A stretch of DNA of 64,000 nt from Dasypus novemcinctus (GCF_030445035.2 NC_080680.1:52527212-52591211), one strand, 5' to 3'. Positions 49,363 through 61,404 are shown, numbered from the stretch's first letter. Translations and numbers: made by a program. The notes: a model not told the origin generated them from the letters alone.

Positions 49363-49930
49363 TGTATTAGTCAGCCAAAGGGGTGCTGATGCAAAATACC
49401 AGAAACTGGTTGATTTTTATAAAGGGTATTTATTTGGGGTAGGAGTTATAGATACCAGGCCATAAAACATAAGTTACTTCCCTTACCAAAGTCTATTTTC
49501 CCATGTTGGAGCAAGATGGCTGGCGATGTCTGTGAGGGTTCAGGCTTCCTGGGTACCTACCCTCCTTGGACTTGTTTCTCTCAGGGTTCAAGGTCCCTTT
49601 CTTCCCAGGGCTTGCTTCTTCCTGGTTTCAGTGTTCCTCTCTTCCTGGGACTGGCTTCTCTTTTTTTCTCTGTGAGCTTATTTCCTGGGGATCCAGCTTA
49701 AGGCTTCAATATCAAACTCCAACATCAAAAACTCTCACATCAAAAGCTCCAACTCTGTCCTCTGTCTTGCCTTTTATCTGTGAGTCTGGTGGGTGGGGAT
49801 TCAAGGCCCTAATGAGGTGACCCAGTCAAAGCCCTAATCATAACTTAATCATGTCCATTAAGACATCAGATTACAAACATAATACATTATCTATTTTTGG
49901 AATTCATAACTATATCAAACTGCTTTACCA
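49363..49930 (-). mobile_element. Solo LTR, family B, antisense
   Basis: 'tgtattagtcagccaaagg' and 'ttttataaagggtatttatttgggg' are the reverse complement of the right end of the LTR at 24171-24763. The right end, 'ttggaattcataactatatcaaactgc', is the reverse complement of its left end. The middle is rich in 'cttcctgg'-type repeats. No internal genes. Confidence 0.78.
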
Positions 49931-49959
49931 GCTAACAGTAATATAATGATAACAATCAG

Positions 49960-50165
49960 CATTTGTATACATATTTACAAACTGCTAAGTATTAAGGTTT
50001 GAATATTCTTTTACTTTTCACAATGATTTTGTGAAGGAGGTATTCACTAGTCCCATTTTGCTGGTAATGAAAATAAAATAAAATTAGGTAATTTGTCCAA
50101 ATTATAAATTATGAATTGCAAAGAAAAGATTTAAACATTTATTTTCTGACCCCCAATCAATGAAA
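49960..50165 (-). repeat. MIR fragment, antisense
   Basis: 'cagcatttgtatacatatttac', 'tattcactagtcccattttgc' and 'aattaggtaatttgtccaaa' follow the antisense MIR pattern in a degraded state. Confidence 0.6.
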
Positions 50166-50169
50166 CCAA

Positions 50170-51540
50170 ATTAATTAAAAAACTCATATTTCTGATTTAT
50201 TAAATGCCTATAAAACAGAAGAAAAATATAATTTTACAATCCAGTTAGGTTGTAGACAACATAATTGAATCTTCTCCATTGAAGACTGACAGATTCCTAG
50301 CTAAAGAAGGATAAATGAGGGAAACATGCTTATTAAATTGAACCATCTATCCAATCACAGCCAGAAAAAAGAAGCTGTTGTTTAGGGTAATATGTTTTTA
50401 AATTTTAACCTAAGGATATTATAATCAGACATAAATACTTACTATGGATGAGAAGAGAAGCATCAGTTTGCTACTGAGAATTACTTTGTAAAAAATACTG
50501 GCAAATAAGTCAAATATTGAATGGATGCCTAGAATATATATTTTAGTCAAAACCTAAAACAGAATCTTTGACCTTTTTTTAATCAAAAACCCAGATATTA
50601 TATTGGATATCAAAGTAATATTCATTTACTGTCATAGAGTTAATTACTTATACCACTCTATCTAACCTAGATTCCTAAATTTCCTCCAAGATTTTTTTTT
50701 TAATTTAGTAAAGTGAATCTTTCTGCTTTACTAGGAGAAAGGTTGAGGTGATTAAAAATTATGGAAACATGTTAGACTTTAAATATTCATTGAACAAGAA
50801 GCATTTTCCAACAAAGCCTACAATAATATTATTCCGAATGTGAAAATCACTCTCTGTTTATAATTTCAGATTTACAAACTGTTAAAGATATACTTTCTTG
50901 AGTCATAAATCCAAATTTATTTTAACTATGATTTAATGCAATGTTTCCTTTTTTATATAATATTGCTTGCTTTTCTAAATATTAATCAACCCTAGTTGAA
51001 CTTATTTCTTTTTCTACTATTCCCCACATAACAGTTTCTTAGTTAAAACAATTTTATGGAGAACTTCCAAATTTTCAAAACTTTATCTTAATATACTAGT
51101 ATTGCCAAAAGAACTGAGTACAAAAATTGCTATAGCAATAGCCTTTAAAACATGGGGCCTCACATGAAAAAAAATATGCCTAGTGTGAAGAATCTTTAAA
51201 AATTATTTTTATCCACAAAATCTGTAGAACACCAGGTACATATTTTGGCAAATATAAATTTGATTCACACTTACCTCCCGTACTCTGGCTTAAATGTCAT
51301 TTTTAACTTGTTCAACACTGAGCATCTTATATAATAATCAGATGTATGTTTTGTCAGCTAACTATATTTATCCTTGCAAGCTTTACATACACTATAATAT
51401 CAATTTATAATCAATGTTAACATGGTAAACTTTTTTCCTCTATTCTTGTTAATCACCTTACTAATGTCATGTAAAGTGATACCATTTAATTGACTACCTT
51501 AAAATACATCCTTTTTTATTAAGGAATTTTAAAACAAAAC
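50170..51540. other. AT-rich unique sequence, no gene seen
   Basis: No supported feature. Confidence 0.5.
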
Positions 51541-51559
51541 TAAGGGTGATCTATAATAA

Positions 51560-51810
51560 TAACAGTGGTAGTAACAATAATATTAACAATAGTGCTTTAA
51601 TATTTACTAAGTGCTTTAACATCTGATATATCCTTTGACCCTCCCCAATAATCCAGTATTTTAGAAGGGCAAGCTATTAATTCCTCTTTTAAAGAGAAGG
51701 AAACTAGGACTCATAAAGTTTAAGTGATAGGTCCAAGGTCACTTTGTTACTATATGGAAGAGCAGGAATGAAGGTCAAGCTAGAATTAGAATACCAAGGT
51801 CAGTGTTTTT
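51560..51810 (-). repeat. MIR SINE, antisense
   Basis: 'atatttactaagtgctttaac', 'aaagagaaggaaactaggac' and 'gtgataggtccaaggtcac' are clear antisense MIR landmarks in order. Confidence 0.8.
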
Positions 51811-52740
51811 CTTTTCTATAAAATAGCAACACTGCTTTGATACAACTTCAAACTTTAATAAAAACAAAACATTTTCTTGTTACTGCACATAAAAAGAAAA
51901 GTGCAGAATTTTCACTGCAGCACTGAAATGGAATTAACAGGCTATGATCTATTTGATGGTGCTTTAGTGTGTATATTATTTATGAGGTAAAAAATAAATT
52001 TAGGTGCTAGCAGTTTTGAAAAAATATCACAGTATTGAAATAGTATATAAAAGAAGTCATGACATTTTGGCATTTTCTCTCTTTTTGAGTTAAATTTTAG
52101 CAGATGAAGATTATCTAGATGGTTTTGCAGCACACAGAAAAATCTCAAATTGATGTCTATTTTTAAATATATACAACCAATTAGCTTTATGTTTTTAAAA
52201 TTAAACAAAAGTATCTAGAAGAGAGCACAAAATGCAAATCTTAATAGTTTTGTTATTAAACCAATAAGCAGTTATATTTTGATAGATTAATTCAATTTGT
52301 TGCAAATGTATTCTTTTTTATTATTTTTAAATAAAATTTTTATTTTGGAATAGCTTTGTATTTATAGAGAAGTATATCCATACCCAAATTTCCCCTATTA
52401 TTAACATCTTACATTAGTATGGTATGTTTGTCAAAATGAATGAATCAAATTGATACACTTATTAACTAGTGTCCATACTTTATTCGAATTTCCTGAGTTT
52501 TTTACTTACCATGCGTTTTCTGTCATGGGATCCCAACCTGGATGCCACATTACGTCTAGTCATCATATTTCCTTAGGCTCCTTAAAGATATGACAGGTTC
52601 TTAGACTGGTCAAATTTTTTGTAGATTATCCTTCAATATGGGTTTGTCCAATGTTTTTCTCATGGTTAGACAAGGATTATGGGCTTTAAGGAAGAAGACC
52701 AGAAAGATGAAGGGCTAGTCTCAGCATATCAGCTAAAGCG

Positions 52741-52933
52741 TGGTGTCTTAACCTTTTTTGTTCCACAAATCCCTTTGCCAGTCAGGTAAAAACCATGGAC
52801 CCCTCGTTAAGTCCACATTATACTGTGTATGATTTAATAAATATATCATACCCTCACCAACATGTCCCCACAAGAATAGTGTTTTTTAAAATTTCAATTC
52901 AAGCTCATTGACTCCTTGTTAAGAACCCCTGAT
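52741..52933. mobile_element. hAT-like MITE nested in an L1 3' UTR
   Basis: Inverted ends: the left 'ggtgtcttaacc' and the reverse complement of the right, 'ggggttcttaac', pair imperfectly. They are flanked by 8-bp 'ctaaagcg' (52733-52740) and 'ctaaagag' (52934-52941), the duplication size of hAT transposons. Inside, 'ccacaaatccctttgccag' and 'ccatggacccctcgtta' recall common mammalian nonautonomous DNA elements. There is no transposase. L1 3' UTR sequence resumes on both sides. Confidence 0.6.
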
Positions 52934-54559
52934 CTAAAGAGGACGTGCAGTCAACATGACCTATTACTTTAGACCTTGATCTTGATCACCTGGCTCAGGT
53001 AGGTTTACTCAGGTTTCTTCATGTAAAGTTACTCTCTTTCCCCTTCTGATGCTGTGCTCTTTGAAAGGAAGTGACCATGCACAGGCCACACCTAAGGCAT
53101 GAGGAGTTATTATTCGACTCCTTCAGAGTGTAGTATCTACAGAAATTATTTAGAATTTTTCTGCATGGTGAATTTTTTATTCCTTTGTATTAACATCTTA
53201 CATTAGTGTGGTACATTTGTTAAAATTGATGAACCAATATTGAAACATTGCTACTAACCAAAGTCTCTAGTTTACATTATGGTTTACACGTTGTGTTGTA
53301 CACTTTTATTGGGTTTGACAAATATATAATGTCATTGTCCTTCATTTCAGTATCAAACAATCATTTCACTGCCCTAAATATGCCCTGCATTCCACCTATT
53401 CATCCATCTGAACCACTGGCAATCACTACCTTTATATCAATGTTACAAGATTTCTGTTAAATCAAGATGATAACTACAATAACCTACTTTCATGTGTTGT
53501 TACACTCCACTCTTATGTTTGTTCATTTCTCAATTTTGAGGGGTTTAGAATGACGCCCATTCTGACTGCTTTAGGCTGAGAAGAGACTTAGGTATTGTGA
53601 GGCAGATGGAAAAAATTGTTTTGCTTACAATTATAGGTACTCCTTGTTTTTTGGGATAGGACACATCGATCATCATCATTTTGTTGTTTGTCCAGGGCAA
53701 GCCCAAAGAACTGGAGAGTAGGAGTTGGACACAACTTTGCTGGGATTCAGTCTCAACTGGCATTTGAAAAATCCAAGTTGAGTCTTAGATATATACACAT
53801 ATATTTAATACATATATTGAAAATTATCATTTCAAATAAAGGAGTAGAAGAAATATTAGTATCGGAATTATAAATGAGTATAACTATGTTATACTGAGGA
53901 AATAGATTATCATATATTACCAAATATGGCCCGCCAAAGGGGGCTGTGGGCCTTGCCTCTGGTATCCAGACATCTCTAGGATCCTGAATAGGTTTCCTTG
54001 GTGTGTGGCTTGTTTAACTCAACATAGTGTCCTTGAGGTTCATCCATGTGGTCATGTGTGTCAATACATCATTCATTCTCACAGCTGAATAACATTCCAT
54101 TGTAAGTATATACCATATTTGTCCATCCATTCATTTGCTAATGGGCACCTGGGTTGCCTCCATCTTTTGGCAATTCTAAAAAATACCACTATGAACATTT
54201 GTGTACCTATATCTATTGGTATCCCTGCTCTCAGTTCTTCTGGGTATATACCTAGTAGTGGAATTGTCAGATCATATGGCAATTTGATAATTAGCTCCCT
54301 GAGGAACCATCAAATTGTCCTTCATATTGACTGCACCTTTCTACCCTCCCACCAGCAGTGAATGAGTGTTCCCATTTTTCCACATCCTCTCCAACATTTG
54401 CAATTTTCTCTTTTTTAATAGCAGCCAGTCTAATAGGGGAAATGATATATCATAGTTTCGATTTGCATTTCCTTAATAGTCAGTGATGTTGAGTATTTTT
54501 TCTTGTGCTTTTTGTCCACCCATATTTCCTCTTTAGAAAGTGTCTGCTCAAGTCTCTTG

Positions 54560-54605
54560 CCCATTTTTAAAAAACATAACAGCCCATTTTTAAAAAACAT
54601 AACAG
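54560..54605. repeat. Perfect 23-bp tandem duplication
   Basis: Two identical, directly adjacent 23-bp units (54560-54582 and 54583-54605), beginning 'cccattttt' and ending 'cataacag', inside the L1 copy. Perfect identity within an otherwise diverged element implies a recent replication slip. Confidence 0.95.
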
Positions 54606-54639
54606 CTTTATTGCTCTAGTTCCTATATTTAGTTCACTG

Positions 54640-55365
54640 ATCCATCTTGAATTAATTTTTGTGTAGGGCATGGGATAGGGATCCTCTTTCATTCTTTTGG
54701 ATATGGATATCCAGTTCTCCCGGGACCATTTGTTGAAGAGACTATTCTTTCTCAGTTGAGTGGACTTGGTAGCCTTGTTGAATATCTGTTGGCCATAGAT
54801 GTTGGGTCTATTTTTGAACTCTCAGTTTAGTTCCATTGGTCACTATGTCTATCCTTGTACCAATACCATACAGTTTTGACCACTGTAGCTCTGAAGTATG
54901 CTTTAAAGTCAGGTAGTGTGAGTCTTCCAATTTTGTTTTTCTTTTTCAAGGTATCTCTGGCTATTCGGGACCTCTTACCCTTCCAAATAAACTTAATAAT
55001 TGGCTTTTCCATTTCTGTAAAAAATGATATTGGAATTTTTAATGGGATTACATTGAATCTGTAAATCAATTTGGGTAGGGTTAACATCTTAATAATATTT
55101 AGTCTTCCAATCCATGAATATGGAATATCCTTTCATTTATTTGTGTCTTCTTTGATTTCTTTTAGCAATGTTGTGTAGTTTTCTGTCTACAAGTCCTTTA
55201 CATCTTTAATTTATTCCTATATATTTGATTCTTTTTGTTGCTATTTTAAATGGAATTCTTTCTTGATTTCATCCTTAGATTGCTCATTATTAATGTAGAG
55301 AAACATATATTTAAAATTTTTGCTTGTTGGTCTTGTATATCCTGCCACTTTACTCAACTTGTTTA
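54640..55365 (-). pseudogene. L1 ORF2 C-terminal remnant
   Basis: The clean frame 55087-54827 shows '[18 protein letters not shown]', '[14 protein letters not shown]', '[11 protein letters not shown]' and '[15 protein letters not shown]', all conserved in L1 ORF2 after the reverse-transcriptase core. Upstream, interrupted homology reaches 'FLYINNEQSKDEI' (near 55300), then stops where ORF1-like sequence begins. Endonuclease and catalytic reverse-transcriptase domains are missing. Confidence 0.82.
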
Positions 55366-55700
55366 TTAATTTCTGTTTATCTAGGAATATTTTGATGTCT
55401 CCCTCATTTTTGAAGAACAATTTTGTTGGATACAGGATTCTTGGCTAGTGCCCCCCCCTCAATCACATTAACTATGTCATAGCACTGCCATCTTGCCTCC
55501 ATGTTTGCAGATGAGAAATCAGCATTTATCCATATTGATCATTCATTATATGTGATACATGTCTTCTCTTCCTGCTTTCAGGATTCTCTATCTTTGGCAT
55601 TGGACAATCTGATTAGTATGTGTCTCAGAGTCCATCTGCTAGGATTTATTCTATTTGGAGCATGCTGTGCTTCCTAGACAGGTACATCCAGGTCCTTTAT
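55366..55700 (-). pseudogene. L1 ORF1 C-terminal part, degraded
   Basis: The antisense signature 'tctccctcatttttgaa...gatacaggattcttggct' closely parallels 'ctcaccctcatttttgaa...gatataagattcttggct' in the ORF1 of the 26-30 kb element. 'gcactgccatcttgcctcc' and 'gagaaatcagcatttatcc' parallel 'ccactgtcttcttgcctcc' and 'gagaaatcagcacttaatc'. The coiled-coil N-terminal region is absent and stops interrupt the frame. Confidence 0.78.
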
Positions 55701-56257
55701 AAAGGTTGGGAAGAAAAAGAAAGAAGTAGAGAGAAAAAAAAAAAAAATCAAACAGCCTCCCTCTCAAATCTCTGTTTCCGGCTAGCCCCTTCACTGACCA
55801 GATGGTCCCGTAGTCCACCGCTCTGCTAGTACCCATCTTGGAATCCCTAAACTTCCCTGATTTCCCCACAGTCCACCTGATATCTGGCTAGGTATCCAGT
55901 CACAGCCAAATCACCACACATCTCTCTTCCTTGGTGCCCTCCCACAACTGTCTGCTGGCCCCACAGCCTGCCCTTTCCCTTTCTGGGCAACCCTTCACTG
56001 GCATGATGCTCCACGGCTCTGGTGCCAGGCTGGGTACTCCCACAATAGCCAATTGCTCCTTTGCCTGCCTCTTCACAGATGCCTGGCTCAGACCCCCTCT
56101 CTGGCTGCTCTCTCCGAAGAGCCCTGAAACCTGGAAGTTTCCCCTATACTCAGAAAGCCTGCCTTCCTCCCCTTAGCTGCTGGAGGAAGAGTGCAGCCTG
56201 CCAGCTCCCTCTTCCACAATCTTGGATCTCCCTCTCATTTATTTGCAATATGTTCTT

Positions 56258-57455
56258 GAAGTTGCTTACAAAGTTCACAAGTTCAAAACATTTTGGCACT
56301 CAAATTCAAAACTAGGTATCTCACTTTAGGAATCATATACCTTGAAGGATTCAGAGAATACCATTGCCAGAACACTTCAGAGGAGGGTCAATGTAATTCT
56401 AGAAACACTTACTATTGCTTAGCTAGCCATCTATCTACTTCCTTAGAGCCCAGAAATAATATTCTGAACATTCTATGTCAGGAAATACCATTTCTCTTCC
56501 AAGATTTTGGCAACCTGAAATAAAACAGAGGAAAATACACATGTATACCACATTTAAATAATTTCAGTTTTTATTGAAATCAAATTTTTCTTTGTAAAGT
56601 TTTTATATATTTTGAAACTTTCTGTTGATTTAGATATTTAAGTTCTTCTATGTTGACTATTTCACTCATTTATACCTTTCTTCATATAATTCTGGAAATC
56701 TTAAATGCTATCTTACTATACCATAACTTACATTTTAAAAAGACTTTCAAAAGTATCCTTCAATATTCAATACATGAAGTGATGATCCCCTTATAGCATG
56801 AGAAATTTGTAAGGTACCAAAATTTCAATTATTTAGATTAGTACAGATCATATATTCTCCTAAACTAGAATGCTGGCATATGACCTTCTTTTATATTAAT
56901 CTTCCTAACTATAATGGAATGCTTTGACATTTCAGGGTCTAAGAGTGGCTTGCCATCTCAGTAGCATGGACAGTCATCTTCTATCTCTGAAAATATTCCT
57001 TCTGATTGTGTTAAAAATGTCATTTTGAGAATCAAATATCTTATACTGCAACTATTCATTTAAGGAGGTCCAGGTAGTTCTGGATATTGTAATCATGCTG
57101 TAGAAAAGAAACCTCCAGATTTTGAAAAAGAGAGAATTTTATAATGCTGAGGAACAAACTAACAAAAAACACATGAAAAGAAAGTGGAATAGGAATATTT
57201 CTCTCTAAATAATTTCAAACAGAATTAGATATTTGTAAATCTGCATTTTTTATAAAAAGAAAGATGATATACACATTCAGGAGAAAACAAATTACAGGCA
57301 ACGTTAGAATTGCACTACTCTAAAGACAATCTGTTTCTTCAGTAAAACTTATCAATCATATATAAGGGTTTCCTATATGACACATTTTGCTCATAAGGGA
57401 TCTAAAACTCAGCAAGATCAACTAACTTGTCCAAGTAATTCAGAACTCAATTTCG
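56258..57455. other. AT-rich unique sequence, no gene seen
   Basis: No supported feature. Confidence 0.5.
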
Positions 57456-57458
57456 CCC

Positions 57459-58370
57459 TGTGGTGTTTTGAAACTGTATGTACCCCAGAAAAGTATATTC
57501 TTAAAGTTAATCCATTCCCATGGATATGGACCCATTACAAGTAGGATCTTTTGGGGAGTAGACTCGTAAGTTAAGACGTGATCCACCAGCTCTCTCTGCT
57601 TAGAGGAGTCTGCATCTACCATTTAGGTGCATTCTTCAGTTCTATTCCTCCATTTCTCAGGATACTGTGTTCTTTTCTCCCATTCTGTTCTTTTATCCCA
57701 TTTCTCAATATACTACTTGCCAAAAAAAAAAAACAAACGTAACCCTCCTCATTCATGTTGAGTCTTAATCCCCTTCTTGGAGTCCTTTATAAGAACGAAA
57801 TTCAGATGAAAAGAGAAAGCCACAAAAGCAAGAAGCTGAAATCAAAGAAACCCGGAAGAGAAGGGAGAGACCAGCAGATACCTCCAGGTGCCTCGTCAAA
57901 TGACAGAGGAGTCCAGCCTCCCAGGCTACCAGCCTTTGCTGAAATCAGCTCACAGTGATTTGGCTCGATGGGAAGGCAACGCAAAACTTTACGAAATAAA
58001 GGACAGAGAGAGAGACACAAGAGAGGAGAGATGGGACCAGGGGACTCACAGCTTCTGGTACTGACAGCCTCAACCCAACTTTCCACATCATATTTATTGG
58101 AAACTACCAAGCTGCTGTCTGCTATCAGAACTGCAACATCAGCTACAATAATAGGGAAAACTGTAACATCTCAATAAGGCAACACCTACAATAGAAAAGG
58201 TGAAAATCTTTTTCCCACAAGTCTTCAGGAAGAAAGTATCATATTGCCAATGCCTAGATTTTGACATTTTCATAGCTTCAAAATTGTAAGCTTGTAAATT
58301 AATAAATTCTCATAGTCAAAGCCAACACATTTTAGGGTATCTGCTTTTGGCAGCAAAGCAAACTAAAACA
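57459..58370 (+). mobile_element. Family-A LTR, enlarged by two extra segments
   Basis: Starts TGTGGTGTTTTGAAACTG and ends 'agcaaactaaaaca', with the family's 'gagtcttaatccc', 'gagtcctttataagaa', 'aggaagaaagtatca' and 'taataaattctcatagt'. Compared with the 440-bp copy at 38683, it has about 160 extra bp between roughly 57588 and 57745 (ending near an A12 run) and about 260 extra bp between roughly 57950 and 58210. Either these are insertions or this is a longer subfamily. Confidence 0.72.
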
Positions 58371-58678
58371 CTCACAAAGTATTCTTTGAAATGACATTCT
58401 GAGACTTGTTTGCCTGCTTATAAACATCTAGACAGAACTACAGTTTGCAATACTTACTTTTATTAAAATATACAAAAAAATTAGTATTGAAAAGTTGGAT
58501 CATAATTTGACTGACTAAAAATAATACTCTTGTCTCCTGATTGGTATTATAGAAAGTGTAATCATATAATAAATATGTGTTTATCTATTTTCTATGATAT
58601 TTTATTGTATAAATAGATCATTTAATAAGGATTGAGAAAATATTATTTGAAAATTATTTAAATCAACAAATAATTATG

Positions 58679-58832
58679 TCATTTGTCCAACATATAATGT
58701 GAAAAAATCCCAGTAACAACATGAAATAAGTTAGGATGATGACTAGTAGTCACTGGGTGTCCACAAAAAGGCACGTATCCATCACATATTCCAATCTGAG
58801 CAAGAGCGATTGACAGTCCATAGCCTCGTATC
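58679..58832 (-). other. Candidate 3' exon behind a strong splice acceptor
   Basis: On the minus strand, a long pyrimidine-rich tract (ttgttgtcctctcttcccct) leads into CAAACAG, with the AG at 58834-58833. The sequence that follows is open in two frames. One reads YEAMDCQSLLLRLEYVMDT and ends 9 codons later. The other stays open for about 50 codons (GYGLSIALAQIGICDGYVPF...). No family is recognised and no donor is assigned. It may be a terminal exon, a cryptic site or chance. Confidence 0.2.
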
Positions 58833-58933
58833 CTGTTTGAAGGGGAAGAGAGGACAACAACTAGGGATTGAATGAGTTTCTTCTTTCTGTACCATAAATT
58901 CAGAGCAGAGGCCTGACAGACCCTGAGTTTGAA

Positions 58934-58972
58934 CAAACAAACAAACAAAAAAGTGTGTGTGTGTGTGTGTGT
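58934..58972. repeat. Compound (CAAA)n(GT)n microsatellite
   Basis: Four (CAAA)-type units followed by ten GT units. Confidence 0.93.
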
Positions 58973-59129
58973 ACTTACAAGGACAAAAACCTGTTCAATT
59001 GTTAAAAGGAAAGATACTGTAGATAATCATTCAAAAATTGGGAGTTGCTGCCTATTTATTGCTATTGCTAAACATTGGATATGTTTCACTATGTAACTAA
59101 AAGTGACTCAAATAAGAATCTTGGACTCT

Positions 59130-59470
59130 GTTGTATTGGAAAGAGCACAGGAAGCAGTAAAGTTGGAGTCAACTCACTGCTTAACATACATGCATTTTGG
59201 TTCTTGTGTAGAATGGGGAGATTGACATCACATATGTTACATCACAGATGTTAGAAAATGAGATTTAGACTCTGATTAGCTGGACTTATATCTAGCATTT
59301 AAACTACATGACCTTGGGTTCAGTCTCAGCTTCCTTGTCTCTAAAATGGAAGTCATAGTTATGCATCTTTTATTGGGTAATTAGAGGATTAAATGAGACC
59401 CTGTGTTTTGTGTACTAAGCACACGCCTGTCCTTCGTTAAGTAATCAATAATTGTTAAATGCTATTACAG
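59130..59470 (+). repeat. MIR SINE
   Basis: 'gaaagagcacaggaagcag', 'ctacatgaccttgggttcag', 'cttccttgtctctaaaatgg' and 'taattagaggattaaatgaga' are in MIR order. The end is 'taatcaataattgttaaatgc'. Confidence 0.78.
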
Positions 59471-59573
59471 TTTCTGAGATTACATCTCCAGCAAATACCA
59501 GCATTTCCTTAGGTATATTCTGGGGAACTTTATTCAGAGAAATATATTAAAAGGGGGTTAAAAACTTGACTTG

Positions 59574-59652
59574 TGGACAGTAGGTGTAGCTCAGAGATTG
59601 AGGGCCTGTCCCAGGTTCAGTCCCCAGTACCTCCAAAGGGGGAAAAAAAAAA
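59574..59652 (+). mobile_element. DAS-SINE, short monomer
   Basis: A 79-bp element with a tRNA-like 'ggtgtagctcagagattgag' (A box), the B box 'ggttcagtcccc' (from 59614) and a short poly(A). Flanking 'acttgacttg' (59564-59573) and 'gtttgacttg' (59653-59662) are a 10-bp target duplication with two mismatches. It is a simple tRNA-plus-tail form without the long body. Confidence 0.85.
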
Positions 59653-59828
59653 GTTTGACTTGCCTTCATTATTTCTGACTATTACTTTTATACTTACTAG
59701 AGTCATTAGAATTTACATACTACCTACCTAGAATACCAGGAAGTATCAAAACCCTTGGCATATTGATAACTGTGTTTATTTAATTAACATATGCTTAATA
59801 TTTTGATAAGCCTTTTTGAGAGCTTATT

Positions 59829-60205
59829 TTATTTATTTTTTTTAAGATTTATTTATTTATTTAATTCCCCCCTCCCCCCCCGTTGTCTGTTCTCTGTGTC
59901 TATTTGGTGTGTCTTGTTTCTTTGTCCGCTTCTGTTGTCCTCAGCGGCAGGGGAAGTGTGGACGGCGCCCTTCCTGGGCAGGCTGCACTTTCTTTTGCGC
60001 TAGGCGGCTCTCCTTACGGGGCACACTCCTTGCGCGTGGGGCTCCCCTACGCGGGGGACACCCCTGCGTGGCACCGCACTCCTTGCGCACATCAGCACTG
60101 CTCATGGGCCAGCTCCACACGGGTCAAGGAGGCCCGGGGTTTGAACCTCAGACCTCCCATGTGGTAGACGGACGCCCTAACCACTGGGCCAAAGTCCGTT
60201 TCCCC
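59829..60205 (-). mobile_element. DAS-SINE, long form, minus strand
   Basis: Perfect 13-bp target-site duplication 'ttgagagcttatt' at 59816-59828 and 60206-60218. It has a reversed A-rich tail on the left, the long body, and the tRNA-like head on the right with reversed B box 'gtttgaacc' at 60139-60147. The head ends 'ccactgggccaaagtccgtt'. CpG sites are unusually well kept, which suggests a young copy. Confidence 0.95.
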
Positions 60206-60224
60206 TTGAGAGCTTATTATTCAA

Positions 60225-61250
60225 TTCAGGTAAATTTCAAGAAAATAAGGTGAAAAACATCAAGAGTTTTCATGAAAGAGTTTAGCTCATTTTGTCTGCA
60301 AAAACAGAAAAAAAAATAGCTCCTTCAAAAATTAAAATATGGTTCCAAAGAGCATCTAAATTTGGAGAGGCTTATCTTACCTGAACTTTCGAACCTGTTG
60401 AAAATTACTCTTGAGAATCTTTCTTTCTGTCATTACTTCTCTGTCTTTGAAATATTGATACTTGTTCTCCCCATTTTCTTTCATTTTATTTCTTCAAGGA
60501 TTGAATACTTCATTTTTCTCTTACATGAACTTCACATCTATCTGCTATTTATTCTTCAACAGCATGGCTCATCTGCTTAACTACAGTGACAGTAAACCTT
60601 CAGATTTATTGAAGAAATATGCCCTATTCAAAACAAAATGAGCTCCTTCACCCATAATTCCCTGATTATATCTCTCCTGATTTCCAGAAAATTCTTGTTC
60701 TTACCTACTTTAATGAAGCAAACTTGCCCTTGGAATACTTTTTACCTTTTTCATTACCTTCATATGTAGAATATAGTCGTTTGAGCCTAAATAGACCAAG
60801 GAAACTTTAGATAAAAGCAAGCCAAAAAAAATATTAAAGCAGGCTGAGAAATAATTATGTTATAAATCATATCAATTTGTTACATAAATGCTCTGTTTCT
60901 TCATCTTCTTTGAAATTCTTCAGTCCTGATGGGGAGATATTCAACAGGGTTTGATGGTGGAAATTAACGTCCCTTTAAACACATGCAAAACCTGGCCTGC
61001 TGGCTCTTTGAATCAAATTGAAAACACTGTTAAATGAAGAGTCTGATTCTGCTGGTCTGACTTGCTGGGCATGTGATCCCTTCTCCTTCAAGTTTTTGGA
61101 TTTGTCTGCTCAGGTGAAAATGTCTCTCTCTTTTAAAAGAAAACAAAAACAAAAAAGCATCTCTTGTTTATACTACCAGATGAGACAAAATAAAGCAGTC
61201 ACATTCTGATTGAAAATAGCCTAGTAAATTGAGGGTATTTTCCTAGATTA
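60225..61250. other. Unique sequence, no gene seen
   Basis: No supported feature. Confidence 0.5.
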
Positions 61251-61254
61251 TTGA

Positions 61255-61400
61255 CATTGGTACTTTTATTCTCAATGAGGGAGCTGAAGCAAACAGTGAC
61301 ACCTAATATCTGTGTGACCTTGAAAAAATCATTTGACTTCTCTGAAAGCTGGTACCATCAGTATCACATGAGTTCTTCCTCTATAGCACCAATTTATAAA
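61255..61400 (+). repeat. MIR fragment
   Basis: 'tctgtgtgaccttgaaaaaatcatttgacttctctg' is the sense MIR core. The rest is degraded. Confidence 0.6.
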
Positions 61401-61404
61401 TTAA

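Larger units (their letters stand above)
52316..56242 (-). mobile_element. Older L1 LINE, ORF1 and ORF2 both partial
   Basis: Continuous L1-derived sequence in minus orientation. Left to right it holds the 3' UTR (52316 to about 54620), the ORF2 C-terminal region (about 54640-55365), the ORF1 C-terminal part (55366-55700) and a GC-rich 5' UTR (about 55750-56240). The flanks 'ttgcaaatgtattctt' (52300-52315) and 'ttgcaatatgttctt' (56243-56257) may be a degenerate target-site duplication, which would make this one insertion. A hAT-like element is nested at 52741-52933. Large parts of both coding regions are absent. Confidence 0.7.

Noticed and set aside
55931-56315. Proline- and serine-rich frames of 81 and 84 codons
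   Set aside because: They lie in the GC-rich 5' UTR of an old L1 and show no conserved motif.
59883-60253. Overlapping frames of 94 and 114 codons
   Set aside because: Antisense of a DAS-SINE, not a gene.
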